This document shows, one piece after another, positions 53,590 to 62,597 of a stretch of DNA of 64,000 nucleotides. Positions within the stretch are counted from its first letter, which is position 1. Each line of letters opens with the position of its first letter. The DNA is taken from the NCBI RefSeq assembly GCF_000325705.1, contig NC_019904.1, forward strand, positions 1,744,001 through 1,808,000, written 5' to 3'. The notes beneath the pieces were generated by a model that made no database searches, was not told the origin of the DNA, and saw nothing but the letters and a program-made list of their open reading frames with translations. A program made the translations under genes and the position numbers. The DNA is from Echinicola vietnamensis DSM 17526. Lineage in GTDB: Bacteria > Bacteroidota > Bacteroidia > Cytophagales > Cyclobacteriaceae.

Positions 53590-54393
53590 ATGGACTTGAC
53601 AAGAAAAAGGCTCGCCCATATTGTTTTTGAATCTGATGATACTGCATCAAAGCGTTTTGATATAGTTTTATTGGTGGCGATTCTAGGCAGTGTGACCATA
53701 GCGATTTTAGACTCTGTCCAAGAGCTACATAAGGAATATGGCACAGTGTTTTACCTCTTGGAGTGGAGCTTTACCATTCTATTTACCATGGAATACCTGT
53801 TGCGGGTCTGGCTAAGCAGGCGTACGGCGGGTTATGTTTTCAGCTTCTATGGACTAGTAGACTTGCTGGCGATTCTGCCCACCTACCTTAGTTTGATCGT
53901 GGCCAACAGCCATTTTCTTGCGGTGGTCAGGGCCTTACGGTTTTTGAGGGTGCTGCGGGTACTGAAGCTTGGACGATACCTCAGGGAGGCGCAGGTACTG
54001 ACGGACGCCTTGTACAATAGCCGTTTGAAGATTCAGGTTTTCCTGGGATCTGTCGTGACCATCGTGTTGGTCATGGGAACGGTCATGTTTTTTATCGAAG
54101 GACCGGAGAGTGGTTTTACCAGCATCCCTACCGCTATGTACTGGGCCATTGTGACCTTGACGACAGTTGGGTATGGAGACATCTCACCTGCCACTCCTCT
54201 TGGGCAATTTATGGCTTCTTTGATCATGCTGTTGGGGTATGCGATCATAGCAGTGCCCACAGGAATCGTCACTTCTGAAATATCAGCATCCAGCAAGCGG
54301 AGAAAGCAAGATGAGCGGGTATGTCATACCTGTCATGCTTCGGGCCATGACGATGATGCCTATCATTGTAAATATTGTGGGACCAGGCTTTAG
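53590..54393 (+). CDS. Voltage-gated-type K+ channel with C-terminal zinc ribbon
   Basis: The 267-residue protein has the six-helix Kv layout. The voltage-sensor S4 carries basic residues every third position (RALRFLRVLRVLKLGRYL), and the pore loop holds TLTTVGYGD, the K+ selectivity filter. After S6 (LLGYAIIAVPTGIVTSEI) a short basic linker leads to a zinc ribbon: CHTC and CKYC near the end (about residues 243-265). Bacterial Kv channels often stop after S6 or have cyclic-nucleotide domains; a zinc-ribbon tail is less common and may gate or assemble the channel. It lies within an ion-homeostasis run upstream of trkH. Confidence 0.93.
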   Translation: MDLTRKRLAHIVFESDDTASKRFDIVLLVAILGSVTIAILDSVQELHKEYGTVFYLLEWSFTILFTMEYLLRVWLSRRTAGYVFSFYGLVDLLAILPTYLSLIVANSHFLAVVRALRFLRVLRVLKLGRYLREAQVLTDALYNSRLKIQVFLGSVVTIVLVMGTVMFFIEGPESGFTSIPTAMYWAIVTLTTVGYGDISPATPLGQFMASLIMLLGYAIIAVPTGIVTSEISASSKRRKQDERVCHTCHASGHDDDAYHCKYCGTRL

Positions 54394-54469
54394 TACCCAT
54401 GACAAAACCATTTGTCCACGCTTGTTTTCTACAAAGATGGACTAACTTTACTGCCATTATTTAAAGGGT

Positions 54470-56251
54470 ATGAATGTGAACAAAAAGCTGCTCAAACAAA
54501 TCATCGAAAAGGTAATCCTGGTGCTGAGCTTTACGGCTTTTGCTTTGGTGATTTATGAGGAAGGCTTCAAAAAGCCGTTTTTGACAGTGACGGATTCCCA
54601 TTTGCTGCTAAAAGTGATGCTTTCATCCATTTGGGCGGGATACCTTGCGCTATATTTTTTGGTAAAATCAAAGACGGGAGGCTTTACCAAAAAAAGAATT
54701 TCGGAGCTGATCGCCATCTTGCTCATTAGTGGGATCCTATTATTTATTTTCACAGACTATTCGGTTCCTGGCTTGGACGTAATTACCCAAGCGACGACGG
54801 ACCGCTTTTTGGTGGACCTGTTGGTGGCCGGGGTGTTTTTGATTGAATTATCCAAGGTAAGTTTGGGCGTCAATGAATTGCAGCTAAACCCGCCACTGAT
54901 ATTTATCCTGAGCTTTTTGGTGTTGATCCTGATCGGGACGGTTTTGCTGATGTTGCCAAACGCCACCCATCAACCGATCCATTTGGTGGACGCGCTATTT
55001 ACGGCGACCAGTGCGGTTTGCGTTACGGGGCTTATTGTATTGGATACCGCCAAAGATTTCACTCTTTTTGGACAGCTGATCATTATGCTGTTGTTCCAGC
55101 TGGGAGGGCTGGGGATGATGACTTTTACCAGTTTCTTTGGGTTTTTCTTTCGAGGAAGCTTCAGCATCCAAAACCAACTCTTTTTAAAGGATTTTATCAA
55201 TGAGGATGATTTTGGTCAAATATTCAGTACCCTGATGAAAATAATCCTGTTTACCTTCTTGGTGGAGGGAGTCGCTGCCGTGCTGATCTTTGTTTCATTG
55301 GACAATGATTTGTTTGGCGGAGTAGGGGAAATGATATTTTTCAGCATCTTTCACAGCATTTCAGGATTTTGTAATGCAGGATTTAGTGTCCTGAGCAATG
55401 GGCTTTATGAAGAAGGTTTTCGGGACAACTACACGATGCAGTTGGTGATAGCCTTTTCCATTATTTTTGGAGGAATAGGATTTCCGGTGGTGCTAAACTA
55501 TTACGGATACTTGCGGCATTTTGTGCGGGGGATGTACAGAAAGATAGCTTATGGTGAGAGCTACCGGCATTTGCCAAGGGTGGTCAATATCGGGACCAGG
55601 TTGATTGTATTGACCACGGGAATATTGATACTGGTTGGTTTTGTTTCCTACTGGATGCTGGAGTATGACCATACTTTGGCGGGCTTGGATACCTATGGGA
55701 AAGTCGTCACTTCTTTTTTTGGGGCAGTCACTCCTCGGACAGCAGGCTTCAATACCGTGGACATGACCGCACTTTCTGTGCCGACCGTATTGATTTATTT
55801 ACTGCTGATGTGGATCGGGGCTTCTCCGGGTTCTACAGGAGGTGGTTTGAAGACCAGTACATTTGCGGTGGCCATTTTAAGTGCTTTCAGCATAGCCAAA
55901 GGCAAGGATCGGGTAGAGGTGTTCAGGAGGGAAATTTCCAGCAGTACCTTGAGGAAAGCTTTTACGGTAACCTTTTTGTCTTTTATGATCATAGGGTTGG
56001 CGGTTTTTGCCTTGACGCTATTTGACCGCGATCTTCCGCTGATCAGCGTGGTGTTTGAAGCATTTTCGGCTTTTTCCACCGTGGGGCTGAGTTTGGGGAT
56101 TACGGGAAGTTTGAGCTTTGGCAGCAAGATGGTATTGATCATGACCATGTTCATTGGAAGAGTCGGGATATTGACCTTGCTGATCGCGCTGAGTAAAGGT
56201 GTCAAGAACCAGAGTTACCGCTATCCTGAGGAGAGTGTTTTTATTACATGA
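54470..56251 (+). CDS. trkH: TrkH/KtrB family potassium uptake protein with extended N-terminus
   Basis: The 593-residue protein has four pore repeats of the SKT superfamily. Visible filters are TSAVCVTGLIV (first), GFCNAGFSV (second), VTPRTAGFNT (third) and FSTVGLSLGI (fourth). The first 120-150 residues add about four hydrophobic segments before the first pore repeat, making it longer than the common 450-500. It forms the K+ (or Na+-coupled K+) channel-transporter subunit in the inner membrane. The RCK-domain gene follows 57 bases downstream, its regulatory partner. The start at ATG 54470 has the only sensible polar head (MNVNKKLLKQ). Confidence 0.94.
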   Translation: MNVNKKLLKQIIEKVILVLSFTAFALVIYEEGFKKPFLTVTDSHLLLKVMLSSIWAGYLALYFLVKSKTGGFTKKRISELIAILLISGILLFIFTDYSVPGLDVITQATTDRFLVDLLVAGVFLIELSKVSLGVNELQLNPPLIFILSFLVLILIGTVLLMLPNATHQPIHLVDALFTATSAVCVTGLIVLDTAKDFTLFGQLIIMLLFQLGGLGMMTFTSFFGFFFRGSFSIQNQLFLKDFINEDDFGQIFSTLMKIILFTFLVEGVAAVLIFVSLDNDLFGGVGEMIFFSIFHSISGFCNAGFSVLSNGLYEEGFRDNYTMQLVIAFSIIFGGIGFPVVLNYYGYLRHFVRGMYRKIAYGESYRHLPRVVNIGTRLIVLTTGILILVGFVSYWMLEYDHTLAGLDTYGKVVTSFFGAVTPRTAGFNTVDMTALSVPTVLIYLLLMWIGASPGSTGGGLKTSTFAVAILSAFSIAKGKDRVEVFRREISSSTLRKAFTVTFLSFMIIGLAVFALTLFDRDLPLISVVFEAFSAFSTVGLSLGITGSLSFGSKMVLIMTMFIGRVGILTLLIALSKGVKNQSYRYPEESVFIT

Positions 56252-56308
56252 TCCGAATTTTAACCGCATAATGCACTATCCATTAATTGAAAAATAACGA
56301 CCAAGAAT

Positions 56309-57001
56309 ATGAAGTTTATCATCGTGGGAATGGGAAATTTTGGAGCCTATCTGGCAGCAAGGCTGACGGACAAGGGGCATGAAGTCATTGGTGTGGACAG
56401 TGACATGTCTAAGATCGAAGGGGTCAAGGACAAGGTTACCCATACCATTTGTATGAATGCCACAGATAAGCAGGCGGTCAAGAATTTGCCCATAAAGGAT
56501 ACCGATGTGGTATTGATTGCCATAGGAGAAGATATGGGGGCATCTATTATGGCTACGGCAGTTTTTAAAGAGCTGAAAGCCAAGCGGATCATTAGCCGCG
56601 CCATCACCAATACCCATGAGACGGTCATTAAGGCCATTGGAATTGATGAGATCATTCATCCCGAGGAAGAGACGGCCGAGCGATTGGCGAAGAAGTTGGA
56701 GATGAAGGGCGTAATCGACAGCTTTGATATCTCAGATGGGTACAATATTGTGGAGCTGAATGCGCCAAATGAGTTTATCGGAAAAACCATTGGGGAAACG
56801 GATGTGAGAAATCGTTTCAACGTCAACATCCTGACCATTATCAAAGTCAGAAATCGTCCAAACCTTTTTGGTGACATGCAAGAGCGGCAGAAAGTCCTCG
56901 GTGTGGTTAGTGGCAGTACGGTCATCGAGGAGGGGGATATTTTGGTCCTTTTCGGGGATATCAAAGATATCCAAAAAGTGCTGGACCTAAATGAAGAGTA
57001 A
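56309..57001 (+). CDS. trkA: KtrA/TrkA-type RCK potassium-uptake regulator
   Basis: The 230-residue protein has one RCK set: an N-terminal Rossmann domain with GMGNFG (residues 8-13) and the acidic end VDSD for NAD(H) or ATP/ADP binding, and a C-terminal TrkA-C domain (about 150-225, VELNAPNEFIGKTIGETDV). Single-RCK length fits KtrA rather than the double TrkA of E. coli. It gates the TrkH/KtrB pore according to nucleotide binding. It directly follows trkH on the same strand and is followed by a strong terminator. Confidence 0.95.
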   Translation: MKFIIVGMGNFGAYLAARLTDKGHEVIGVDSDMSKIEGVKDKVTHTICMNATDKQAVKNLPIKDTDVVLIAIGEDMGASIMATAVFKELKAKRIISRAITNTHETVIKAIGIDEIIHPEEETAERLAKKLEMKGVIDSFDISDGYNIVELNAPNEFIGKTIGETDVRNRFNVNILTIIKVRNRPNLFGDMQERQKVLGVVSGSTVIEEGDILVLFGDIKDIQKVLDLNEE

Positions 57002-57037
57002 CGATAAGGGGGAAGTGAAATCCCCCTTTATCGTTTT
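57001..57037. terminator. Terminator between trkA and lutC
   Basis: ACGATAAGGGGGA and TCCCCCTTTATCGT pair with one bulged base, followed by TTTTT on the plus strand. It begins at the last base of the trkA stop codon and lies just past the convergent lutC stop. Confidence 0.85.
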
Positions 57038-57040
57038 TCA

Positions 57041-57628
57041 TTAACCTTGTTTTTTCAGCAAAAACACCGTCAAGCTTCTTGGGCCGTGGGCTCCGATGAC
57101 CAGGGACTGCTCGATGTCCGCCGTCTTGGAAGGGCCGGCGATGAATACACCATAACCATCCGCCGCGACTTGGACTTTTTCGTACGCTTGGTGCATGTTG
57201 GTGAGCAGGGTTTCTTCATGAATGACGATGATCAGGTGCTGGGCGATAAATGGCAGCACGCGATGGACGATGTTCTTTTCAGGCATCCAAATGGCGCCAT
57301 TTTCTGAGACCCCTAATGCTCCCTTCAAAATGGCCAATTCGACATGCTCCAGGTCGTGAGGATCGGAAATTTTATGGACGTCCACATTTCCTTTTACTTC
57401 ATCCACCAATGATGCAATGAGCTGGTCATTGGAATAATTTTCCTTCACAAAGGCTTCCACTTCCGCCAAAGTATCCACCACCTTTAGTTTGCCGCCATTG
57501 CCCGTCAGGCCTTTTTCGTACCGTTCGATGAGATGATCTTCCTCAGGGAAAGACAAAAGGTCGGGTAAGGAACTGGCTTCCGGTTTGTTGTTCTTGATGG
57601 CTGCTAATATGGATTCCTTGCTCGTCAT
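57041..57628 (-). CDS. lutC: Lactate utilization protein C (LUD domain)
   Basis: LutC is a subunit of the LutABC (LldEFG) complex that oxidises L-lactate to pyruvate. The 195-residue protein has the LUD fold: LKVVDTLAEVEAFVKENY, then VSENGAIWMP, QHLIIVIHEE, FIAGPSKTADIEQSLVIGAHGPRSL and a short end. The last segment is a strong signature. Its start (57628) overlaps the lutB stop by four bases, so translation is coupled. Order on the minus strand is lutA, lutB, lutC. Confidence 0.93.
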   Translation of the reverse strand: MTSKESILAAIKNNKPEASSLPDLLSFPEEDHLIERYEKGLTGNGGKLKVVDTLAEVEAFVKENYSNDQLIASLVDEVKGNVDVHKISDPHDLEHVELAILKGALGVSENGAIWMPEKNIVHRVLPFIAQHLIIVIHEETLLTNMHQAYEKVQVAADGYGVFIAGPSKTADIEQSLVIGAHGPRSLTVFLLKKQG

Positions 57629-58998
57629 TGTTTTCTGTTTTTCTTAAACCATTCCTTAAAACTCTCCTTGGGGACTTCAGGGAGGTCCCGGTGTTTTCCC
57701 CAAACGTTGAGGCTGCTGTACACAAGGCTTTTGGGGGTGATTTTCAGGGCTGTTCGGGCCATTTTCCCGGCAAGGTCATAAAGTACCGGCTTGCCAAAGG
57801 TCATTCCGGCCACTTTCATGGAAAGCTGTTTGCTTTTATCCACATTGGTGTTTTCCGTGATGACTTGTCGCCATTTGTACAGCTGTTCATGGATATTGAT
57901 TTTTACTGGACACACATCTGAGCATGATCCGCACAGGGTGGAAGCAAAAGGCAAGGTACTGTATTGCTTTAGGTCCCTTCCAGGAGAAAGGATGGATCCG
58001 ATTGGTCCGGGGACGGTATAGTTGTAGCTGTGGCCTCCGCTTCTACGGTAGATCGGGCAGGTGTTCATGCATGCGCCGCAACGAATGCATTTCAGGGAGT
58101 TTTTAAAGTCTTCCCGGCCCAGTTGTGCTGTTCTGCCATTATCCACGAGGATGATGTAAAGCTTTTTGCCTTTGGCAGGGCGGTGGAAGTGAGAGCTGTA
58201 ATTGGTGATGCTCTGTCCGGTAGCACTTCGTGCCAATAGCCGTAGGAATACCCCAAGGTCGGCAGCCCGGGGAATGAGTTTTTCGATGCCCATACAGGCG
58301 ATGTGTACATCGGCCAAGTGGGTGCCCATGTCCGCATTGCCTTCATTGGTGCAGACCACAAAACCACCGGTCTCCGCAATGCCAAAATTGACCCCGGTGA
58401 TGGCGGCATTGGCCTCAACAAACTTTTTACGAAGGTGCTGCCTGGCGGCCTCTGTCAGGTAATTGGGGTCGGAAGCGCCTTTTTTGGTGCCGATATGGTC
58501 GTGGAAAATCTCGCCAATGTCCTGCTTTTTGAGGTGTATGGCGGGCAAGACGATATGGCTGGGCGTCTGTTTTGCAAACTGGATGATGCGTTCGCCCAGA
58601 TCAGTGTCCACCACGTCATAGCCTTTCTTTTCCAGGTAATGATTGAGGCCACATTCTTCCGTCAGAATGGATTTACTTTTGACGATATTGCTGACCTTAT
58701 TTTCTTGCAGGATGCGGTAGACATGCTCGTTGTGCTCTTTGTCATCCCGTGCCCAAAGGACTTCGACGCCATTGGCTTTTGCGTTTGCTTCAAACTGCTC
58801 CAGCAATTCCCCCAAATGTGAAAGCACATAGTTTTTGGTAGCTGAAGCAGTATCCCTCAAGGTTTCCCATTCTGGAATTCCCTGGGCCGAGCGATCCCTG
58901 TTGGAGCGGACGTGCCAGAGGGTCTCATCATGCCAATGGGTCCTGGCATCGTCTTTTATAAATGCTGCCGCCTCTTCGGCGTGGGTCTTTGCTTTCAT
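57625..58998 (-). CDS. lutB: Lactate utilization protein B (iron-sulfur subunit)
   Basis: The 457-residue protein has an N-terminal LUD-type domain (about 60-290; IAETGGFVVCTNEGNADMG, HIACMGIEKLIPRAADL) and a ferredoxin-like region with two cysteine sets: CIRCGACMNTCP (about 307-318) and CGSCSDVCP (about 357-365). These bind two [4Fe-4S] clusters. LutB passes electrons from L-lactate to the chain with LutA and LutC. It is cytoplasmic. It lies 33 bases after the lutA stop. Length is normal. Confidence 0.95.
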   Translation of the reverse strand: MKAKTHAEEAAAFIKDDARTHWHDETLWHVRSNRDRSAQGIPEWETLRDTASATKNYVLSHLGELLEQFEANAKANGVEVLWARDDKEHNEHVYRILQENKVSNIVKSKSILTEECGLNHYLEKKGYDVVDTDLGERIIQFAKQTPSHIVLPAIHLKKQDIGEIFHDHIGTKKGASDPNYLTEAARQHLRKKFVEANAAITGVNFGIAETGGFVVCTNEGNADMGTHLADVHIACMGIEKLIPRAADLGVFLRLLARSATGQSITNYSSHFHRPAKGKKLYIILVDNGRTAQLGREDFKNSLKCIRCGACMNTCPIYRRSGGHSYNYTVPGPIGSILSPGRDLKQYSTLPFASTLCGSCSDVCPVKINIHEQLYKWRQVITENTNVDKSKQLSMKVAGMTFGKPVLYDLAGKMARTALKITPKSLVYSSLNVWGKHRDLPEVPKESFKEWFKKNRKQ

Positions 58999-59031
58999 GT
59001 TTCCATTAAATTTTAACTATTGTCTCAGGAC

Positions 59032-59769
59032 TTATACCTCGCGATCCATGACATCATTTCCATTCAGGATTTCGGCAATGTGCATGACTTTGATGGGGCT
59101 TTTTTGGCGTTTGAGAAGGCCTTGCATGTGCATGAGGCAGGACATATCTGCTCCAGTGAGCACTTCCACCCCATTACGCTGGTGGTCGGCGATCCGGTCA
59201 TTGCCCATGGTGACGGAAACGGCTTCTTCTGCCACGGCAAAAGTACCTCCAAAGCCGCAGCACTCATCTTTGCGGTCAAGCTCCACCATTTCGATGCCTT
59301 TGACTTTGCTCAGCAGGGAAAGGGGTTTGTTAAACTCTTCATCCATCCGCTCGGAGCATTTGGCCAAACGCAGTCCGCGCAGTCCGTGGCAGCTGGAGTG
59401 GAAGCCTACTTTGTACGGAAAACTGGCATCTACGTGGTCCACCTTCAGGATGTCCGTAAGAAATTCACAAAGTTCATAGATTTTGGGAGCCTCGGCCGTT
59501 TTGGGAAGTACGTGGTCTTTTACATGTAGCGTACAGCTTCCAGAAGGAGCCACGATGTACTCAAACTCACCGAAGTTCTCCAAAAAGAGCTCCGAAGAGG
59601 CCTTCCCATACCTTTCATACCCGGAGTTGGCCATTGGCTGGCCACAGCAGGTTTGGGAAAGGGGGTACACGACATCCATGCCGTATTTTTCCAACAGCTC
59701 CAACGTGGCTTGCGCTGCGCCTGGATAAAACTGATCTACATAACAAGGTATAAAGAGTCCTACTCGCAT
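59032..59769 (-). CDS. lutA: Lactate utilization protein A (CCG-domain subunit)
   Basis: The 245-residue protein has two CCG domains typical of heterodisulfide-reductase-like subunits: the first in TCCGQPMANSGY (about 41-52), the second in ECCGFGGTFAV (about 186-196), with CHGLRG between them. It belongs to the LutA/YkgE family and starts MRVGLFIPCYVDQFYP. It is the first gene of the lut run. Upstream, a 248-base gap with two dyads separates it from a divergent glycosidase gene. Confidence 0.95.
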   Translation of the reverse strand: MRVGLFIPCYVDQFYPGAAQATLELLEKYGMDVVYPLSQTCCGQPMANSGYERYGKASSELFLENFGEFEYIVAPSGSCTLHVKDHVLPKTAEAPKIYELCEFLTDILKVDHVDASFPYKVGFHSSCHGLRGLRLAKCSERMDEEFNKPLSLLSKVKGIEMVELDRKDECCGFGGTFAVAEEAVSVTMGNDRIADHQRNGVEVLTGADMSCLMHMQGLLKRQKSPIKVMHIAEILNGNDVMDREV

Positions 59770-59909
59770 AGTTTTTAGATTCTAATTCCCAATATAGGTT
59801 TGGCCGCCAAAACATTCATCCTGCACCATACTGTTTAGCATCTGATACTGCAAAAGCCCAAGCGGCGAATATGGCACTGTTTGGTCGGGGGACAGGTAAG
59901 TAAAGTACA

Positions 59910-59947
59910 CCATTGGACGGAAAATGAATTATATTTCCCGTCAATGG
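59910..59947. promoter_or_regulatory. Imperfect 38-base dyad between lutA and the GH31 gene
   Basis: CCATTGGACGGAAA and TTTCCCGTCAATGG are inverted copies offset by one base. The dyad is near the centre of the divergent intergenic region, 141 bases from lutA and 71 from the GH31 start, and looks like an operator. Confidence 0.55.
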
Positions 59948-59952
59948 CCACA

Positions 59953-59977
59953 TTATCCTTGCCTTTATAAAGGATAA
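59953..59977. promoter_or_regulatory. Second dyad upstream of the GH31 gene
   Basis: TTATCCTT and AAGGATAA are perfect eight-base arms with a nine-base spacer, directly beside the first dyad. The two may bind one or two regulators that control lut and GH31 together. Confidence 0.5.
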
Positions 59978-60017
59978 AGTTACCTTAAATAAACCTATAA
60001 AATCAATTAACAGCTTC

Positions 60018-62471
60018 ATGAATCATAAACATTTCTTTGCAGCTATTTTCATTTTCTTGACCCAAACCAGCCTTATACTGGCTCAAAGTAGTTCAGGAAA
60101 GCTTTCAAAAGACCAAAATACCTATCGAATTACTGCGGGGAACAAAACCCTGCAATTGCAGTTTCACTCTCCAGAGGTGTTTCGCGTAAAGACCTTTTGG
60201 GGAGAGGAGCCGGAAGAGCACTTTTCTTATATGCTCAAGCAGCAAGCTTTTGATCTTCTTCCTGTCCAGACCACCCAGAAAGAGGGCACCTTTGTCTTCG
60301 ACACCGGCAGGTTGTTGGTAAAGGTGGACGAATTCAGCCTGAACCTGGCCGTGTATGACACGCAAGGAAACTTGCTTTCGGGTGAGGATGTTTCAGATGT
60401 CGACGGGGGTGCTTATCAAGATGATAGGGTCGTGGGGGCAATTAAGACCCTTCAGCCGGATGAGCATTTTTTCGGCTTTGGAGAGCGAATGGATTTCCTC
60501 GATCGAAGGGGAAAGGAAGTGGACTTAAATGTGGGAAGAGGATTGGGAAGGCCTCATATCATCGGTGCTTATAATGTGCTGGAGGCCAATTATGCGCCCG
60601 TACCTTTCTTTATGAGTACAAAAGGCTACGGGATCTTTTTTCACAATAGCTACGCGACCCATTGGGACCTTGGCTCGGAGAGCAATGAGCACCTGAGTTT
60701 CGAGGCCGAGGGAGGTGAGCTGGATTACTTCTTTATGTATGGTCCGGATTTTTCCAAGTTGCTGTATCATTACACAGGTCTGACGGGAAGGTCGCCGTTG
60801 TTGCCGCGTTTTGCCCATGGGCTTCAAGTGGGGACCTACAGTGGCGGTACTTGGGGCCATGAGGAGATGACCAGTACGCATTATGTCGTGGAATTGGCGC
60901 GGAAGTACAGGGAAAAGGGAATTCCTTTCGATGTACTGCACTTGGATTCCACTTGGAGAATGTTTGGTGAAAACGGCGGAAGTGGTGCGACGACTTTTGA
61001 GTGGAGAGAGACTTTTAAGGATCCGGCAAGTATGTTTGATAGCCTTTATGCCATGGATATCAATATGGTGGGACTGCATTTAAGGCCCCGGTTTGATAAT
61101 GGCAAGCAGCTGGATTTACTGAATCAAGCCCGTGAACAGGGATTTGTTTACCCAGAGGAGGACAATCCTGGCGAGTTCGTCAATTTCTTTGATGAAGAAG
61201 CTGTAGACTGGTGGTGGGAAAATGGTGTGATGCGGATTGCGGAGATTGGCGCCATGTTCCTGAAAACCGATGAAGGGAGTGCTTTTGGCCGGAAGGCCAA
61301 TGAAAGCGACAAGACTGGCCCAAGGACTGAAGAGGCCCGAAGGTTGCACAATGCCTTTCCTGTAGCGTATGCAAAGGCCCCTTACGAAAAGTTCAAGGCC
61401 TACAACGGAATGCGAGGAATGAACCATACCCGGGAAGGTTATGCCGGGATTCAGCGGTATCCCTTCATTTGGGCTGGAGACTGGCCAAGTGAATGGCAGT
61501 ATTATGGCCCCGTGATCAAAGCAGGAATCAATATTGGCCTATCGGGCGTAGGATATTGGTCGCATAATATGGGAGGCTTTGAGCATCAGGCAGATCCAGA
61601 ATTATTTTCCAGATGGGTACAGTTTGGCATGTTTAGCCCTGTAGCGCATGTGTTTGGTATGGATCATCCGGGTTATAAAGAGCCTTGGAATTATGGCGCA
61701 AAAGCAGAAGAAATCTTTACCCAATACGACAAATTGCGCTACCGCTTGATTCCTTATATCTATACGACGGCTTTCCAGCAATACCAATCCGGGAAGCCAA
61801 TCATGCGGGCATTGGTATTGGAGCACCAGGATGATTACAATACGTACACCGTCGACGATCAGTACTATTTTGGTGACCACATGATCGTTTGTCCAGTGTT
61901 GACCAAAGAGGCCCAAACCAGAACCGTTTATTTGCCTGAGGGTACGTGGTATGACTACTGGGATGGCACCCAATATGAAGGTAAGCAATACTATAATATT
62001 GTCACGCCACTGGAAGAGCTCCCCATCTTTGTGAAAGCAGGTGCTATTATCCCGATGCAGGATGAGGTGGCGTATGACAATAAGGAAGCCTTTGGTACGA
62101 TTACCTTGGATATTTTCCCGGGTGGTACTTCTGAGTATCGTCTGTTTGAAGATGATGGAGTGTCTGAAAAGTACATGGAAGGGCACTATGCCGAGACGCT
62201 TTTTAGGGCCACATCAGATGACCAAGGCATGGAAATTTCGGTGGGCAAATCAGAAGGGGACTATCGTCCGGGAGCCAGAAGTTATGTCCTGAAAATTCAT
62301 ACCGATATTCAACCCGAAGCAGTGCAGCTAAATGGGGATGCCCTCCAGCCGCTTGACGCCACAGCGATAAGAGCAGGAGAAGCCGGCTGGGCCTATGATG
62401 CTGAAGCCAACGTGCTTTGGGCAGCCGGAGAAAAAGCCGACGATGAAGAAATTCAATTTCACGTCAGGTAA
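60018..62471 (+). CDS. Secreted glycoside hydrolase family 31
   Basis: The 817-residue protein has a signal peptide (MNHKHFFAAIFIFLTQTSLI, cut after LAQ), an N-terminal beta-sandwich (about 30-260), a TIM barrel (about 270-600) and C-terminal beta domains with PLEELPIFVKAGAIIPMQ, a GH31 landmark. The nucleophile is D418 in FLKTDEGS, similar to the FKTDFGE of alpha-xylosidases but with E-G-S after it. The acid/base is D488 in WAGDWPSEW. It hydrolyses alpha-glucosides or alpha-xylosides outside the cytoplasm; the exact sugar is open. It diverges from lutABC and precedes the deoxysugar enzyme gene by 126 bases. Confidence 0.93.
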   Translation: MNHKHFFAAIFIFLTQTSLILAQSSSGKLSKDQNTYRITAGNKTLQLQFHSPEVFRVKTFWGEEPEEHFSYMLKQQAFDLLPVQTTQKEGTFVFDTGRLLVKVDEFSLNLAVYDTQGNLLSGEDVSDVDGGAYQDDRVVGAIKTLQPDEHFFGFGERMDFLDRRGKEVDLNVGRGLGRPHIIGAYNVLEANYAPVPFFMSTKGYGIFFHNSYATHWDLGSESNEHLSFEAEGGELDYFFMYGPDFSKLLYHYTGLTGRSPLLPRFAHGLQVGTYSGGTWGHEEMTSTHYVVELARKYREKGIPFDVLHLDSTWRMFGENGGSGATTFEWRETFKDPASMFDSLYAMDINMVGLHLRPRFDNGKQLDLLNQAREQGFVYPEEDNPGEFVNFFDEEAVDWWWENGVMRIAEIGAMFLKTDEGSAFGRKANESDKTGPRTEEARRLHNAFPVAYAKAPYEKFKAYNGMRGMNHTREGYAGIQRYPFIWAGDWPSEWQYYGPVIKAGINIGLSGVGYWSHNMGGFEHQADPELFSRWVQFGMFSPVAHVFGMDHPGYKEPWNYGAKAEEIFTQYDKLRYRLIPYIYTTAFQQYQSGKPIMRALVLEHQDDYNTYTVDDQYYFGDHMIVCPVLTKEAQTRTVYLPEGTWYDYWDGTQYEGKQYYNIVTPLEELPIFVKAGAIIPMQDEVAYDNKEAFGTITLDIFPGGTSEYRLFEDDGVSEKYMEGHYAETLFRATSDDQGMEISVGKSEGDYRPGARSYVLKIHTDIQPEAVQLNGDALQPLDATAIRAGEAGWAYDAEANVLWAAGEKADDEEIQFHVR

Positions 62472-62597
62472 TGTGGTTGACGATCAAATCCTTATGCAGG
62501 CGGTATTATCAGTACAGAACAGGACAGTATTTTAGTTTAAAAAGGATAAATTCGCTATTATAAACTTCAAATCTGCAATTAAAAAACACATAACATA

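Noticed and set aside
61602..62186. 194-codon minus-strand frame within the GH31 gene
   Set aside because: Antisense to a well-supported GH31 catalytic and C-terminal region; no family signature.
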